Source: Nitrincola alkalisediminis
GTDB lineage: Bacteria > Pseudomonadota > Gammaproteobacteria > Pseudomonadales > Balneatricaceae
DNA length: 64,000 nucleotides
Direction: 5' to 3'
Assembly (NCBI RefSeq): GCF_009821115.1
Contig: NZ_VYTY01000001.1
Coordinates: 248,001 to 312,000 of the forward strand
Of the stretch, positions 56,797-64,000 are shown piece by piece (positions within the stretch are counted from its first letter, which is position 1; every line of letters starts with the position of its first letter). Both the position numbers and the translations under genes were made by a program. Under the pieces are notes generated by a model that searched no databases, was not told where the DNA came from, and saw only the letters and a program-made list of their open reading frames with translations.

Positions 56797-57809
56797 CGTG
56801 TCCTATGCAATAGATAGAGAAACATAGGCACTCCGAGTAAGGCCGTTAACACCCCAACTGGAAGCTGCTCGGGGGCAATTAAGGTGCGAGCGAAGGTGTC
56901 AGCAACCGTCAGTAGCGCGCCGCCGGCAAGGGCCGAAGCGGGTAGGATCAGCCGTTGATCATTGCCCAATACCAAACGCAGCATGTGCGGCACTATCAAA
57001 CCGATAAACCCGATGCTACCTGCAGTGGTGACGGCAATCGCCGTGAGCAGGCTGGCTAGAAAAAAAATGCCAGCTTCTAAGGGTTTGACCGCAACGCCTA
57101 AGGCCGCCGCTTGCAAAGGGCCACGTGCTAACACGTTTAAACTGCGTCCAAACGGGGTTAAAACAACACAAATGCTGATCAGTAGGACTAAGGCTGGCCA
57201 GGGTGTTTGAGCATAGGACAGATCTCCCATCAACCAATAGAGCATACCGGGTAGGCGCTGCGGTGGACTCAAGGCTAACATCAAGGTGATGATGGCACCC
57301 CATCCCGATGCGACCACAACGCCCGTGAGCAATAGACGAGAGGGTGTCCAACTGCCTGAACCATGGGCCAGCCCAAATACGAGAAGGGTTGCGATTAGAG
57401 CCCCTAATAATGCTGACCCAGAGACCAATAGAGCACCCAGTCCCAAGAGCATTGCTCCCAAAGCGCCAACAGCCGCCCCACCCGAGAGTCCTAGGATATA
57501 GGGGTCGGCCAAGGGATTGCGCAACAGAATTTGCATTAAGGCTCCGGCCACAGCCAGCAAACCACCTGTAGAAAAGGCCGATAGGGTTCTAGGTAGGCGT
57601 AAGTCCAAGATCAAGGTGCGTTGCAAGGGATCACCCTGTCCAATCAGCACGTTCATCACGTCGCGAAGGGGCAGTCCGGAGCTGCCCTGTGTGACTGAGA
57701 ATACGAGGGCCATTGCCGAGAGCAGTGCTAAGCTCAACAAAGGAATCAGATAGCGCGTATGTATGGAGCCTGCGATGGGTCGTTTACTGACGTTTGGCAC
57801 GGGCTTCAT
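56793..57809 (-). CDS. btuC: Vitamin B12 ABC transporter permease
   Basis: FecCD-family permease (338 aa, about ten membrane segments). RDVMNVLIGQGDPLQRTLILDLRLPRTLSAFSTGGLLAVAGALMQILLRNPLADPYILGLSGGA is the expected opening region (split here by family helices), and GSIGFIGLIVPHMLRL is the conserved ATPase-contact loop. The gene overlaps btuF by 26 bases. Confidence 0.94.
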   Translation of the reverse strand: MKPVPNVSKRPIAGSIHTRYLIPLLSLALLSAMALVFSVTQGSSGLPLRDVMNVLIGQGDPLQRTLILDLRLPRTLSAFSTGGLLAVAGALMQILLRNPLADPYILGLSGGAAVGALGAMLLGLGALLVSGSALLGALIATLLVFGLAHGSGSWTPSRLLLTGVVVASGWGAIITLMLALSPPQRLPGMLYWLMGDLSYAQTPWPALVLLISICVVLTPFGRSLNVLARGPLQAAALGVAVKPLEAGIFFLASLLTAIAVTTAGSIGFIGLIVPHMLRLVLGNDQRLILPASALAGGALLTVADTFARTLIAPEQLPVGVLTALLGVPMFLYLLHRTR

Positions 57810-58683
57810 CCAATGCTTGGCAGAAACGTTCTGCCCCTTGTAAAAGGCGCGGGGTTGGCCTTTGAATCAAAGAGGGGGGAATAAAGTATAGATTCTGATC
57901 GGCTGTTGCGTGTAAATGGGGGTATTGTTGCCAGTGGTCGAGCCAGGCTTGGTTTTCCTCGCCCATTCCGCCAGCCAATATTGCTTCGGGATTGGCACTT
58001 AAGATGGATTCGGTATCTAAACGCGGAATCATACGCGGTAAATCGGCAAACACATTGTCGCCCCCGCAGAGTTCAATGACTTGGTGAATGAGATGTTCAT
58101 GGTTGACCGACATGATTGGGTCATTCCAAACCTGGTAAAAAACGCGAACGGGTGATGCGTTTTGATAGCGCTGCTGTAAGTTGTTTATGCCCTCTTCAAA
58201 CGCTTGAGCAACTTGTTGCCCGACGTCATCGCTTCCTGCTAAATGGGCTAAACGGAGTAAAGTGCTAGAAACATCGGCAAAACGGCGTGGTTCTAAGTAA
58301 AAAACCTTGAGGCCCAATGCTTCTAGTCGTTCCATTTGTTCAGCGGGATTGCCCGTTACCCAGGCAATCACTAAATCGGGTTGCAATGAAATGAGCTTTT
58401 CCATGTCCAAACGGGTGAGGCTACCGAGTGACTCTATCGCTTGTGCCTCGGGGGGGTAGTCACTAAAGGTGACAACTGCCACCACTTGATCACCGCCGCC
58501 CGCTGCAAACATCAGCTCAGTGGCACCGGGTGACAAAGTGGCAATGCGTTGAGCCGGGTGATCCAAACAGATTTGGCGACGCTTATCATCAACCACACAG
58601 CGTGCTTGAGTGGTCTCATCCGCCAGTAAGCTGGATGTTCCCAACAAACTCACGAACGCGGCTAAGATCCATTTATGTAGCAT
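57784..58683 (-). CDS. btuF: Vitamin B12 periplasmic binding protein
   Basis: Class III binding protein (299 aa) delivering corrinoids to BtuCD. Signal peptide about residues 1-21. RIATLSPGATELMFAAGGGDQVVAVVTFSDYPPEA and QPDLVIAWVTGNPAEQMERLEALG are typical BtuF stretches, and FYQVWNDPIMSVNHEHLIHQVIELCGGDNVFADL is the second lobe. It lies 18 bases downstream of btuB. Confidence 0.94.
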   Translation of the reverse strand: MLHKWILAAFVSLLGTSSLLADETTQARCVVDDKRRQICLDHPAQRIATLSPGATELMFAAGGGDQVVAVVTFSDYPPEAQAIESLGSLTRLDMEKLISLQPDLVIAWVTGNPAEQMERLEALGLKVFYLEPRRFADVSSTLLRLAHLAGSDDVGQQVAQAFEEGINNLQQRYQNASPVRVFYQVWNDPIMSVNHEHLIHQVIELCGGDNVFADLPRMIPRLDTESILSANPEAILAGGMGEENQAWLDHWQQYPHLHATADQNLYFIPPSLIQRPTPRLLQGAERFCQALDEARAKRQ

Positions 58684-58701
58684 GATAAGGTCGCCTTCTG
58701 A

Positions 58702-60519
58702 TTAGAGTCCGCTATAACTTAGAGTTAAAAATGCACTGCGTCCAGGATTCTTATAGTCCCAACCACCGAAGCCACGTGTCGTGACATAGTCTTTATCAAA
58801 CAGGTTGTCGACAGTGACGGTTGCAGACCATTCAGGTGCAAAGTTCCAGCGGCTTCTGAGGTTAACAAGGCCGTATCCCGGCATCTTGTCAGACTCACGG
58901 CGTGCATTGTAACGGCTACCTTGCGCAATTAAAGTACCGCCGACCGACCAGTCTCCCCAGCTGCGATCCGCATCAAAGCGAACGCTTTTAGTGGTGCGGC
59001 GTTGTAGACGAGTATCGTCGGCACGATCGATCGGATCAGTTCCTGTCAAGGCGGCTTTTAGCATCCAGTCGGCGACCTCAGCACCAAGGCTGAACTCAAT
59101 GCCACGAATACGCGCACGATCAATATTTTGGGGTGCCCATAAACCGGAAGGCAGGGGAGCCCAATTGATCAGGTTTTTATACTGCGCTTCGTAAACGGCG
59201 ACATCCCAGAAAAACGTTGGGTATTGACCACGAAGCCCTATCTCAGTGGTATGGGAGGTTTCCGGTGCTAGATCAAGATTACCGCTGCCAGGCCAGTAAA
59301 GATCATTGAACGTGGGCGCTCTAAAGGCGGTTCCGTAGCTGCCTCTGAGTGTGTGCTCGGGGTTGATGGCGTAACCCAGGGCAAGGCCACCCGTCACCTT
59401 ATCACCATAGACTTGGTTGTCATCAACGCGTAGATTGGTTTGCAGACTTAAAGGATTGAAGTCAAATAAACCTTGTGCGAAGACCGCATGGTTTTTACGA
59501 GATTCTCCAGCATAGCTTGAGGTTTCGACGCTATCCTTAAGTGTGTCTGCACCCAAAATAAACTCATGGGCATCCATCCAAAGCGTGTTTTCCCAACGCA
59601 GTTTGTGCGTTTTGGTATCAAAATTAGAACGAGTGCCTTGATAGCTTGTGTTCTCATCCCTTGCTTCACTGAGTTGCACGCGAGACAGCCAATGCTCCGT
59701 GACTGGAATGCTGGCCGTTAGCCCTAGTACTTGAAGTCGGTAATCCGTGTTACCACCGACAAACTCGGTATTCCCTTGGGTGTGCATCACCAATAGACTT
59801 AGATCTGCACCTGAGTCAAAGCCCTGACCGAGACGGGCAAGGACCGATGTATTGTCATAGCCCCTACGTCCTTCACCTTCTTTAATCTCGATGCCATCGG
59901 TTGTAAATTGATTGGCAACCAGCTGGTATCGAGTTGAGTTGTGTTGACCCGAAACCCCTGCATTGACTTGGTAGGAACCAAAGGATCCACCACCGACAGA
60001 CACATTCATTCTTTGTGCTTGAGAGTTGGCTAAAAAGCCTTGTATAACACCGCCCGCCGCATCAGCACCGTAAAGCCCCCCGCGTGGCCCTCTCACAATT
60101 TCAAAGCGTTCAAACAGATTGGGTGTTAAAAACTGCCAAGACGCACCGCCAGAGGTGGCGGACTGAAGACGAATACCGTCCACTAACAAAACGGTCGAAT
60201 CCGAAGCGGCGCCGCGAGTGTAGACACTGGTCGTTTTACCGAATCCCCCATTCGAACTGAAATCAACACCAGGCTGACCTTTCAGAAGGTCAATGATGTC
60301 TTTAGGTTGTTGTAGACGAATTTGCTCTTCATCTATAACCGTGACAGATGCCAGCGTTTCATCCGCTGTTTTTGCGGACAGGGTGGCTGTCACAATAATT
60401 GGATTAAAACGTGTGTCTGCAGAATCCAAGGAGGAGATCGGCTGAGCGAAGAGAGGAGCGGAAAGGCTCGATAGGCAAAGCAACGCCAAAGGCTTGATTG
60501 CAAAAACCGGTTTGTTCAT
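58702..60519 (-). CDS. btuB: TonB-dependent vitamin B12 outer-membrane receptor
   Basis: Outer-membrane beta-barrel importing cobalamin with TonB energy (605 aa from the ATG at 60519). The signal peptide ends near FAQP. A TonB box-like NPIIVTATL precedes the plug domain (LLKGQPGVDFSSNGG, VLLVDGIRLQS, FERFEIVRGPRGGLYGADA), and the barrel ends FLTLSYSGL with a hydrophobic terminal strand. An in-frame extension to 60555 gives no better start. It is the first gene after the cobalamin riboswitch. Confidence 0.94.
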   Translation of the reverse strand: MNKPVFAIKPLALLCLSSLSAPLFAQPISSLDSADTRFNPIIVTATLSAKTADETLASVTVIDEEQIRLQQPKDIIDLLKGQPGVDFSSNGGFGKTTSVYTRGAASDSTVLLVDGIRLQSATSGGASWQFLTPNLFERFEIVRGPRGGLYGADAAGGVIQGFLANSQAQRMNVSVGGGSFGSYQVNAGVSGQHNSTRYQLVANQFTTDGIEIKEGEGRRGYDNTSVLARLGQGFDSGADLSLLVMHTQGNTEFVGGNTDYRLQVLGLTASIPVTEHWLSRVQLSEARDENTSYQGTRSNFDTKTHKLRWENTLWMDAHEFILGADTLKDSVETSSYAGESRKNHAVFAQGLFDFNPLSLQTNLRVDDNQVYGDKVTGGLALGYAINPEHTLRGSYGTAFRAPTFNDLYWPGSGNLDLAPETSHTTEIGLRGQYPTFFWDVAVYEAQYKNLINWAPLPSGLWAPQNIDRARIRGIEFSLGAEVADWMLKAALTGTDPIDRADDTRLQRRTTKSVRFDADRSWGDWSVGGTLIAQGSRYNARRESDKMPGYGLVNLRSRWNFAPEWSATVTVDNLFDKDYVTTRGFGGWDYKNPGRSAFLTLSYSGL

Positions 60520-60647
60520 GTGACAAGGTCTCGTCAAGTGTGCACACCCGCACAACTAATTATCGGGGAACTACTGTCAGTGGGAGGAGATAGGAGGGAC
60601 AAAACAAGACCCTGCCCAATGATCGCCCACCGCAATCAGGCATAACA

Positions 60648-60860
60648 TCACGGGCAGGTCTCCGGGCTGACAAGCAAAAGACTCGGTTTTTTAAAAACCT
60701 ATGTTTAAAAAACCTATGTCTTAAGGGGTGGCTCACCTTCCCATACCGACGTACAGTGGTTATTGAGGCACCTTAACTTGATCACCGTTGCGGGGGCAGC
60801 GTCAGATTGAAGCACTGACTTCCCTATTAATCCGAGAGCGAATCTACAGAACCTGTGAAG
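60648..60860 (-). ncRNA. Cobalamin (B12) riboswitch
   Basis: On the minus strand the conserved elements appear in order: TTAATAGGGAAG, the GCTGCCCCCGCAACGGTGA block, a GCC-ACTG-like box with GGTATGGGAAGGTGAGCCACC, and the closing GTCAGCCCGGAGACCTGCC. The element ends about 130 bases before the btuB start, leaving room for an expression platform. Adenosylcobalamin binding should switch off btuB and the genes behind it. A short tandem duplication lies in a variable loop. Confidence 0.93.
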
Positions 60861-60991
60861 CGCCAAAGACTAGCATTTTGAGTGATTTTTCACAAGTTAA
60901 GGGAGCAGTGTGAGCAGTGCTTTAAGGACGAATCCAGCGGAATAAGTGAAGGCAGAGTGAGGTTGCTTAAACCAAGGACCCCTTTCACTGT

Positions 60992-61429
60992 TTAACCGAT
61001 CGTCTTGATCGGTCGGACCAATCCATTCCACGCATAAAACACCTCATCGCAGCGCTCAGCTGCATCTTGGCTTAACCAGCCGTTGAGGTCGCGAAGGGCG
61101 CGTTGTTTGGCTTCGATCGGCACTATACCTCGTCCAATCTCCAGCAAGATCAAGCAAATGGGCTGTTGCGAAGCCTGCTCATGTGCCAGATAGGTGTCGA
61201 GTTGGTTTGCATACTCAGTACGAAGCTGCTTAACATCATAGTTCCCCATTAAGTCTGCCTCAATCCAACGCTCCCAGCCCTCAATGATGAGAGGGGATGG
61301 GGCGCTGGATTCGGTTGGCCAATCCTTCAGGTATTTGCCTTCATAGGCTGAAAGCCAATAGCCATTGGGGTAGAGCTGACGAGCAAAACGGCGTTTTCCT
61401 GAGCAGTACCCACCGATAATCAGTTTCAC
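60992..61429 (-). CDS. Short CobU-like P-loop protein
   Basis: A 145-residue protein. The start is a GTG at 61429 with a perfect AGGAGG site 5 bases before it; longer in-frame starts would lie inside cobU. The opening KLIIGGYCSGKRRFARQLYP mimics the CobU P-loop (GG-x-x-SGKS), but the last Ser/Thr of the loop is Arg, and the GTP-binding and guanylyl-accepting histidine motifs are not obvious. LILLEIGRGIVPIEAKQRALRDLNGWLSQDAAERCDEVFYAWNGL matches the end of CobU-type kinases. It may be a divergent paralogue with a changed or lost activity. Confidence 0.7.
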   Translation of the reverse strand: MKLIIGGYCSGKRRFARQLYPNGYWLSAYEGKYLKDWPTESSAPSPLIIEGWERWIEADLMGNYDVKQLRTEYANQLDTYLAHEQASQQPICLILLEIGRGIVPIEAKQRALRDLNGWLSQDAAERCDEVFYAWNGLVRPIKTIG

Positions 61430-61430
61430 A

Positions 61431-61964
61431 TTAACCTCCTTTCCAATCGTACGCACATCCGCCAAGCATTTGGATGACGTGATCCGCCTGAGCCGTCAGG
61501 CATTGATGCAGGCACTGTAAAAAACGCACATAGTTGAGCAATTCTGGGGTGTTTGGAGGCAAACACTCATTGATATCATTAGAGACGATAATTAAATGGA
61601 TCTGTTGGTCTGTAAGGGCCTGGATGAAGGCATCGAGCTCTTCGATAGCCTCTTTAGGGCTAAAGTCGCTGGCAAACATCACTTGGCTGCTCCAAAGGGT
61701 CAGGCAATCCAGCAATAGCGTGCTGTTGGCTTGCAAGCGAGGCAGGACTGCGTTTAAATCTATGGGCTCTTCCAGTGTAATCCAAGCCTTCCCTCTATCC
61801 TGTTGATGCCAACGAATACGAGCTTGCATCTCAGATTCTTGCGGCGTCGCGGCTGTTGCTAAATAAAAAAGCGCCCCCCCTCGTGTCTCAGCATCCTGCT
61901 CGGCAAGTTGCTCTGCCAATCGACTTTTTCCTGAGCGCACCCCTCCTGAAATAAAGGTCAGCAT
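61431..61964 (-). CDS. cobU: Adenosylcobinamide kinase / guanylyltransferase
   Basis: Phosphorylates adenosylcobinamide and adds GMP to make the GDP form for nucleotide-loop assembly (177 aa). The P-loop is FISGGVRSGKSRLAEQLAE, followed by FYLATAATPQESEMQARIRWHQQDR with the typical His, and VSNDINECLPPNTP. The ATG at 61964 overlaps the end of the aminotransferase gene by 7 bases. The short CobU-like gene begins 1 base after its stop. Confidence 0.95.
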   Translation of the reverse strand: MLTFISGGVRSGKSRLAEQLAEQDAETRGGALFYLATAATPQESEMQARIRWHQQDRGKAWITLEEPIDLNAVLPRLQANSTLLLDCLTLWSSQVMFASDFSPKEAIEELDAFIQALTDQQIHLIIVSNDINECLPPNTPELLNYVRFLQCLHQCLTAQADHVIQMLGGCAYDWKGG

Positions 61965-63061
61965 GACAAACGCCCCCATTCCTGCAAAGCCATTAACAGC
62001 CGCTGATTGTCAGCGCGCGAACGTATGGCAAATCGTAGCGCTGAGCCATTTAACCCTGCAAAGTTGTGAGTGTGACGAGCGAGTAAACCGCGTTGCAGTA
62101 GGAAAGGCAGCAAGGCATTTGAGTCGCGTTCGGCTGATGGGGGCTGCAATAGAAAAAAATTGGCTTGGGTCGGGGGAATCGAATAGTGACACTCGCGCAG
62201 TTGCGGTAACAGCCAGGCGTGTTCTTGTGCTAACCAATCGTGGGTCGCGGTTAAAAATTCACGGTCCTGCAGCAGATGCGGCACGATATTGGCGGCAAAG
62301 GTATTCACACTCCACGGAATTTGTCGTTTTTTAAGCTGTGCGATGCATTCGGTGTTGGCCAGAATATAGCCGATTCTGAGCCCCGGTAAGGTGAACATCT
62401 TGGTTAAGGAGCGTAACAGAATCAAGGGTGTGTTTTTATTCAGACAGCGTGGCAATTGGTTTTGTTCATGAGGGGCAAAGTCGATAAATGCCTCATCAAC
62501 GATCAGTGTACAGTTGGTTTTTTTTGCCTGATCGACCCATTCTTCCATTTCCTCCATGCCAATAAGGATGCCTGTCGGGTTATTGGGGCGGGCGATAAAC
62601 ACCACATCCTGCGCCGCCATTTCGGCAAAAATAGCCTGCTTAGGCAAGTGGAAGTCAGGTGTAGAAAGTTGTTTGATGCTGGATGTTAGGCCGTAGTGAT
62701 CGCAGGCTCGACGGTATTCCGCAAAGGTTGGCTCCAAAATCAAACAGCGCTTGCCTGCGAACAGGGAGGTTGCCAAAAAGATGGCCTCACTGCCGCCATT
62801 GGTTAAGCAGACCTGCTCAGGTTGCACGCCTTCGGCCTGCGCAATGGCATGGATGGCATCCGTATACTTGGGGTCTGGATAGCGCGTTAGGGTGTCCAAT
62901 TGCGATTGAATAAACGGACCCAACCAAGCGGGTGGCCCCAAAGGGTTGAGGTTGGTACTAAAATCAATAACCTTATGTTCTTTGGGGAAGCCATAATAGG
63001 CCAGAATTGATTCTGACTGACCACCATGCGAAGGCCAGGGTGCTGTGCTTGAATGATTCAT
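61958..63061 (-). CDS. cobC: Threonine-phosphate decarboxylase / aminotransferase-like CobC (CobD)
   Basis: PLP enzyme that makes (R)-1-amino-2-propanol phosphate, the linker of the nucleotide loop (367 aa). KVIDFSTNLNPLGPPAWL, LTNGGSEAIFLATSLFAGKRCLILEPTFAEYRRA, VFIARPNNPTGILI, VDEAFIDFAP and the PLP-lysine motif LRSLTKMFTLPGLRIGY are clear. The ATG at 63061 overlaps the cbiB stop (ATGA); the frame stays open far upstream but only as an overlap with cbiB. In Salmonella naming it is cobD. Confidence 0.93.
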   Translation of the reverse strand: MNHSSTAPWPSHGGQSESILAYYGFPKEHKVIDFSTNLNPLGPPAWLGPFIQSQLDTLTRYPDPKYTDAIHAIAQAEGVQPEQVCLTNGGSEAIFLATSLFAGKRCLILEPTFAEYRRACDHYGLTSSIKQLSTPDFHLPKQAIFAEMAAQDVVFIARPNNPTGILIGMEEMEEWVDQAKKTNCTLIVDEAFIDFAPHEQNQLPRCLNKNTPLILLRSLTKMFTLPGLRIGYILANTECIAQLKKRQIPWSVNTFAANIVPHLLQDREFLTATHDWLAQEHAWLLPQLRECHYSIPPTQANFFLLQPPSAERDSNALLPFLLQRGLLARHTHNFAGLNGSALRFAIRSRADNQRLLMALQEWGRLSC

Positions 63062-63993
63062 TGCAGAACCCATCCCAGCAAGCTGATTAAGGCAAAAAAT
63101 AGGGTGAAAACGATCCAAGCACCATGCATCAGGCGAATACTTTGGCCTATATGCGCGGTTTGCAGTGGCTGGTTGTTTGAACCCAGAATGGCTCGGTGAG
63201 AGGCGATGCCTTGGTAATAATTGGTTCCACCAAGTTGCACACCCAGCAAATTCGCCACCATGGCCTCCGGCCATCCGGCATTGGGGCTTGGATGCAGAGG
63301 GGCTTGCTGCCACGTGTGTCGCAGTGCATCCGTTGTACGAACACCTTGCAGCAGGATGGCCGCGATCCAAAAACAAGCGGCTGTCAAACGAGCAGGCAGC
63401 CAATTGGCTATATCATCCAGCTTCGCAGAGGCATAGCCAAAGTCGGCATAGCGTTCGTTTTTATAGCCGACCATCGAGTCCAGGGTGTTGATGGCTTTGT
63501 AACTCATGGCCAAGGGGGCGCCACCTAAAAAGGCCCAGAACAGGGGAGCGGTGATGCCATCGACGGTATTTTCGGCCAGGGTTTCCACCGTGCCACGAGT
63601 GATTTCGGCTTCATCCAATGAGTGGGTGTCGCGCCCAACAACATGGGATAAATAGGTACGTGCCAGCATGAGGTCGCCTTGGCCTAGGGGTCGAGCAACG
63701 GCGAGCGCCGCATCCTTTAATCCTTTGATGGCAAAACAAGACGACAGCAACAGGATTTCCAGCAGCAGGCCGAATACCGTATGAAGTGCATAGGCGAGCG
63801 CTAAGCAGCCATAGGTGATCGCAAAGGTGCTCATCACAACGCTAGCGGTTAATAAAAAGCCATTGATACGTTGTGTGCGGTGGTCGCCACGGTTCCAACG
63901 TGCATCAAGTCTGCTGATGAATGCGCCTATCAGTTGCACTGGGTGTGGAAGACGTTTGGGGTCTCCCACGACTAGATCCAAAAGAATAGCCAT
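63058..63993 (-). CDS. cbiB: Adenosylcobinamide-phosphate synthase CbiB (possibly cut at its start)
   Basis: Membrane enzyme joining aminopropanol (phosphate) to adenosylcobyric acid (311 aa from the first ATG). LLDLVVGDPKRLPHPVQLIG is the family start, then VGRDTHSLDEAEITRGTVETLAENTVDGITAPLFWAFLGGAPLAMSYKAINTLDSMVGYKNERYADFGYASAKLDDIANWLPARL follows in the expected order. The frame is open to the window edge, and homologues usually have several more hydrophobic residues in front, so the true start may lie outside. Confidence 0.93.
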   Translation of the reverse strand: MAILLDLVVGDPKRLPHPVQLIGAFISRLDARWNRGDHRTQRINGFLLTASVVMSTFAITYGCLALAYALHTVFGLLLEILLLSSCFAIKGLKDAALAVARPLGQGDLMLARTYLSHVVGRDTHSLDEAEITRGTVETLAENTVDGITAPLFWAFLGGAPLAMSYKAINTLDSMVGYKNERYADFGYASAKLDDIANWLPARLTAACFWIAAILLQGVRTTDALRHTWQQAPLHPSPNAGWPEAMVANLLGVQLGGTNYYQGIASHRAILGSNNQPLQTAHIGQSIRLMHGAWIVFTLFFALISLLGWVLQ

Positions 63994-64000
63994 CAAAATA

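Noticed and set aside
60985-61012. Inverted repeat ACCGATC/GATCGGT at the end of the CobU-like gene as a terminator
   Set aside because: No T run follows on the minus strand, and the stem lies inside the last codons.
61958-63403. Long N-terminal extension of the CobC-type aminotransferase into cbiB
   Set aside because: The extra residues are a frame shadow of cbiB and do not resemble the family; the ATGA overlap at 63061 gives a normal start.
1-64000. tRNA, tmRNA or rRNA genes
   Set aside because: No stretch with the conserved tRNA loop sequences or rRNA motifs was noticed by reading; a dedicated scan was not possible.

Overview
The window looks like a chromosome segment of a marine, Na+-dependent gammaproteobacterium, probably from the Oceanospirillales (Marinomonas / Reinekea / Saccharospirillum type). 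This rests on a complete seven-gene Mrp Na+/H+ antiporter, a BCCT osmolyte transporter, a TRAP transporter, gammaproteobacterial RecBCD, and a B12-riboswitch salvage locus. No rRNA, tRNA or other strict taxonomic marker is present, so the placement is an inference.

Layout. 1-4.9 kb: a membrane-anchored protein cut by the window edge, tail-specific protease Prc, a lipoprotein FKBP isomerase and an M18 aminopeptidase. 4.9-10.8 kb: mnhA-G (minus strand), genes almost all touching. 11.3-15.6 kb: a BCCT transporter, a cNMP/CBS/DUF294 regulator and a DnaQ-like exonuclease in one run. 15.6-22.8 kb: a TPR/glycosyltransferase-like protein, then recD and recB. 22.8-27.5 kb: a GntR-like LacI repressor, gluconokinase and a TRAP transporter, with two near-identical palindromic operators in front of dctQ.

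27.6-34.0 kb is the accessory part. It holds small plus-strand genes each with its own signals, gene remains (arsenite-permease N-terminus, cupin fragment, a frameshifted and internally deleted YcaQ-like gene), an attC-like inverted repeat, and a candidate antibacterial effector with a membrane immunity protein and a SUKH/SMI1-KNR4 immunity-type gene. 34.0-38.7 kb: a PotABCD-type ABC importer translationally coupled to a cytoplasmic glycerophosphodiester phosphodiesterase. 38.9-43.3 kb: a DMT exporter and recC. RecC is thus about 17 kb from recBD although the three subunits form one enzyme.

43.5-50.9 kb: a SelW-like protein and an alpha-glucoside/trehalose operon (binding protein, two permeases, GH13 alpha-glucosidase, ATPase, LacI regulator) with a LacI-type operator upstream. 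50.9-52.5 kb: a CHASE4-GGDEF diguanylate cyclase. 52.6-64 kb: cobalamin uptake and late synthesis. A cobalamin riboswitch precedes btuB-btuF-btuC-btuD-cobB-cobO-cobQ; upstream of it lie cbiB, cobC/cobD, cobU and a short cobU-like paralogue. The corrin-ring genes are not in the window.

The most interesting candidate for something undescribed is the effector/immunity cluster at 31.7-34.0 kb, followed by the PotABCD-GDPD unit and the short cobU-like gene.
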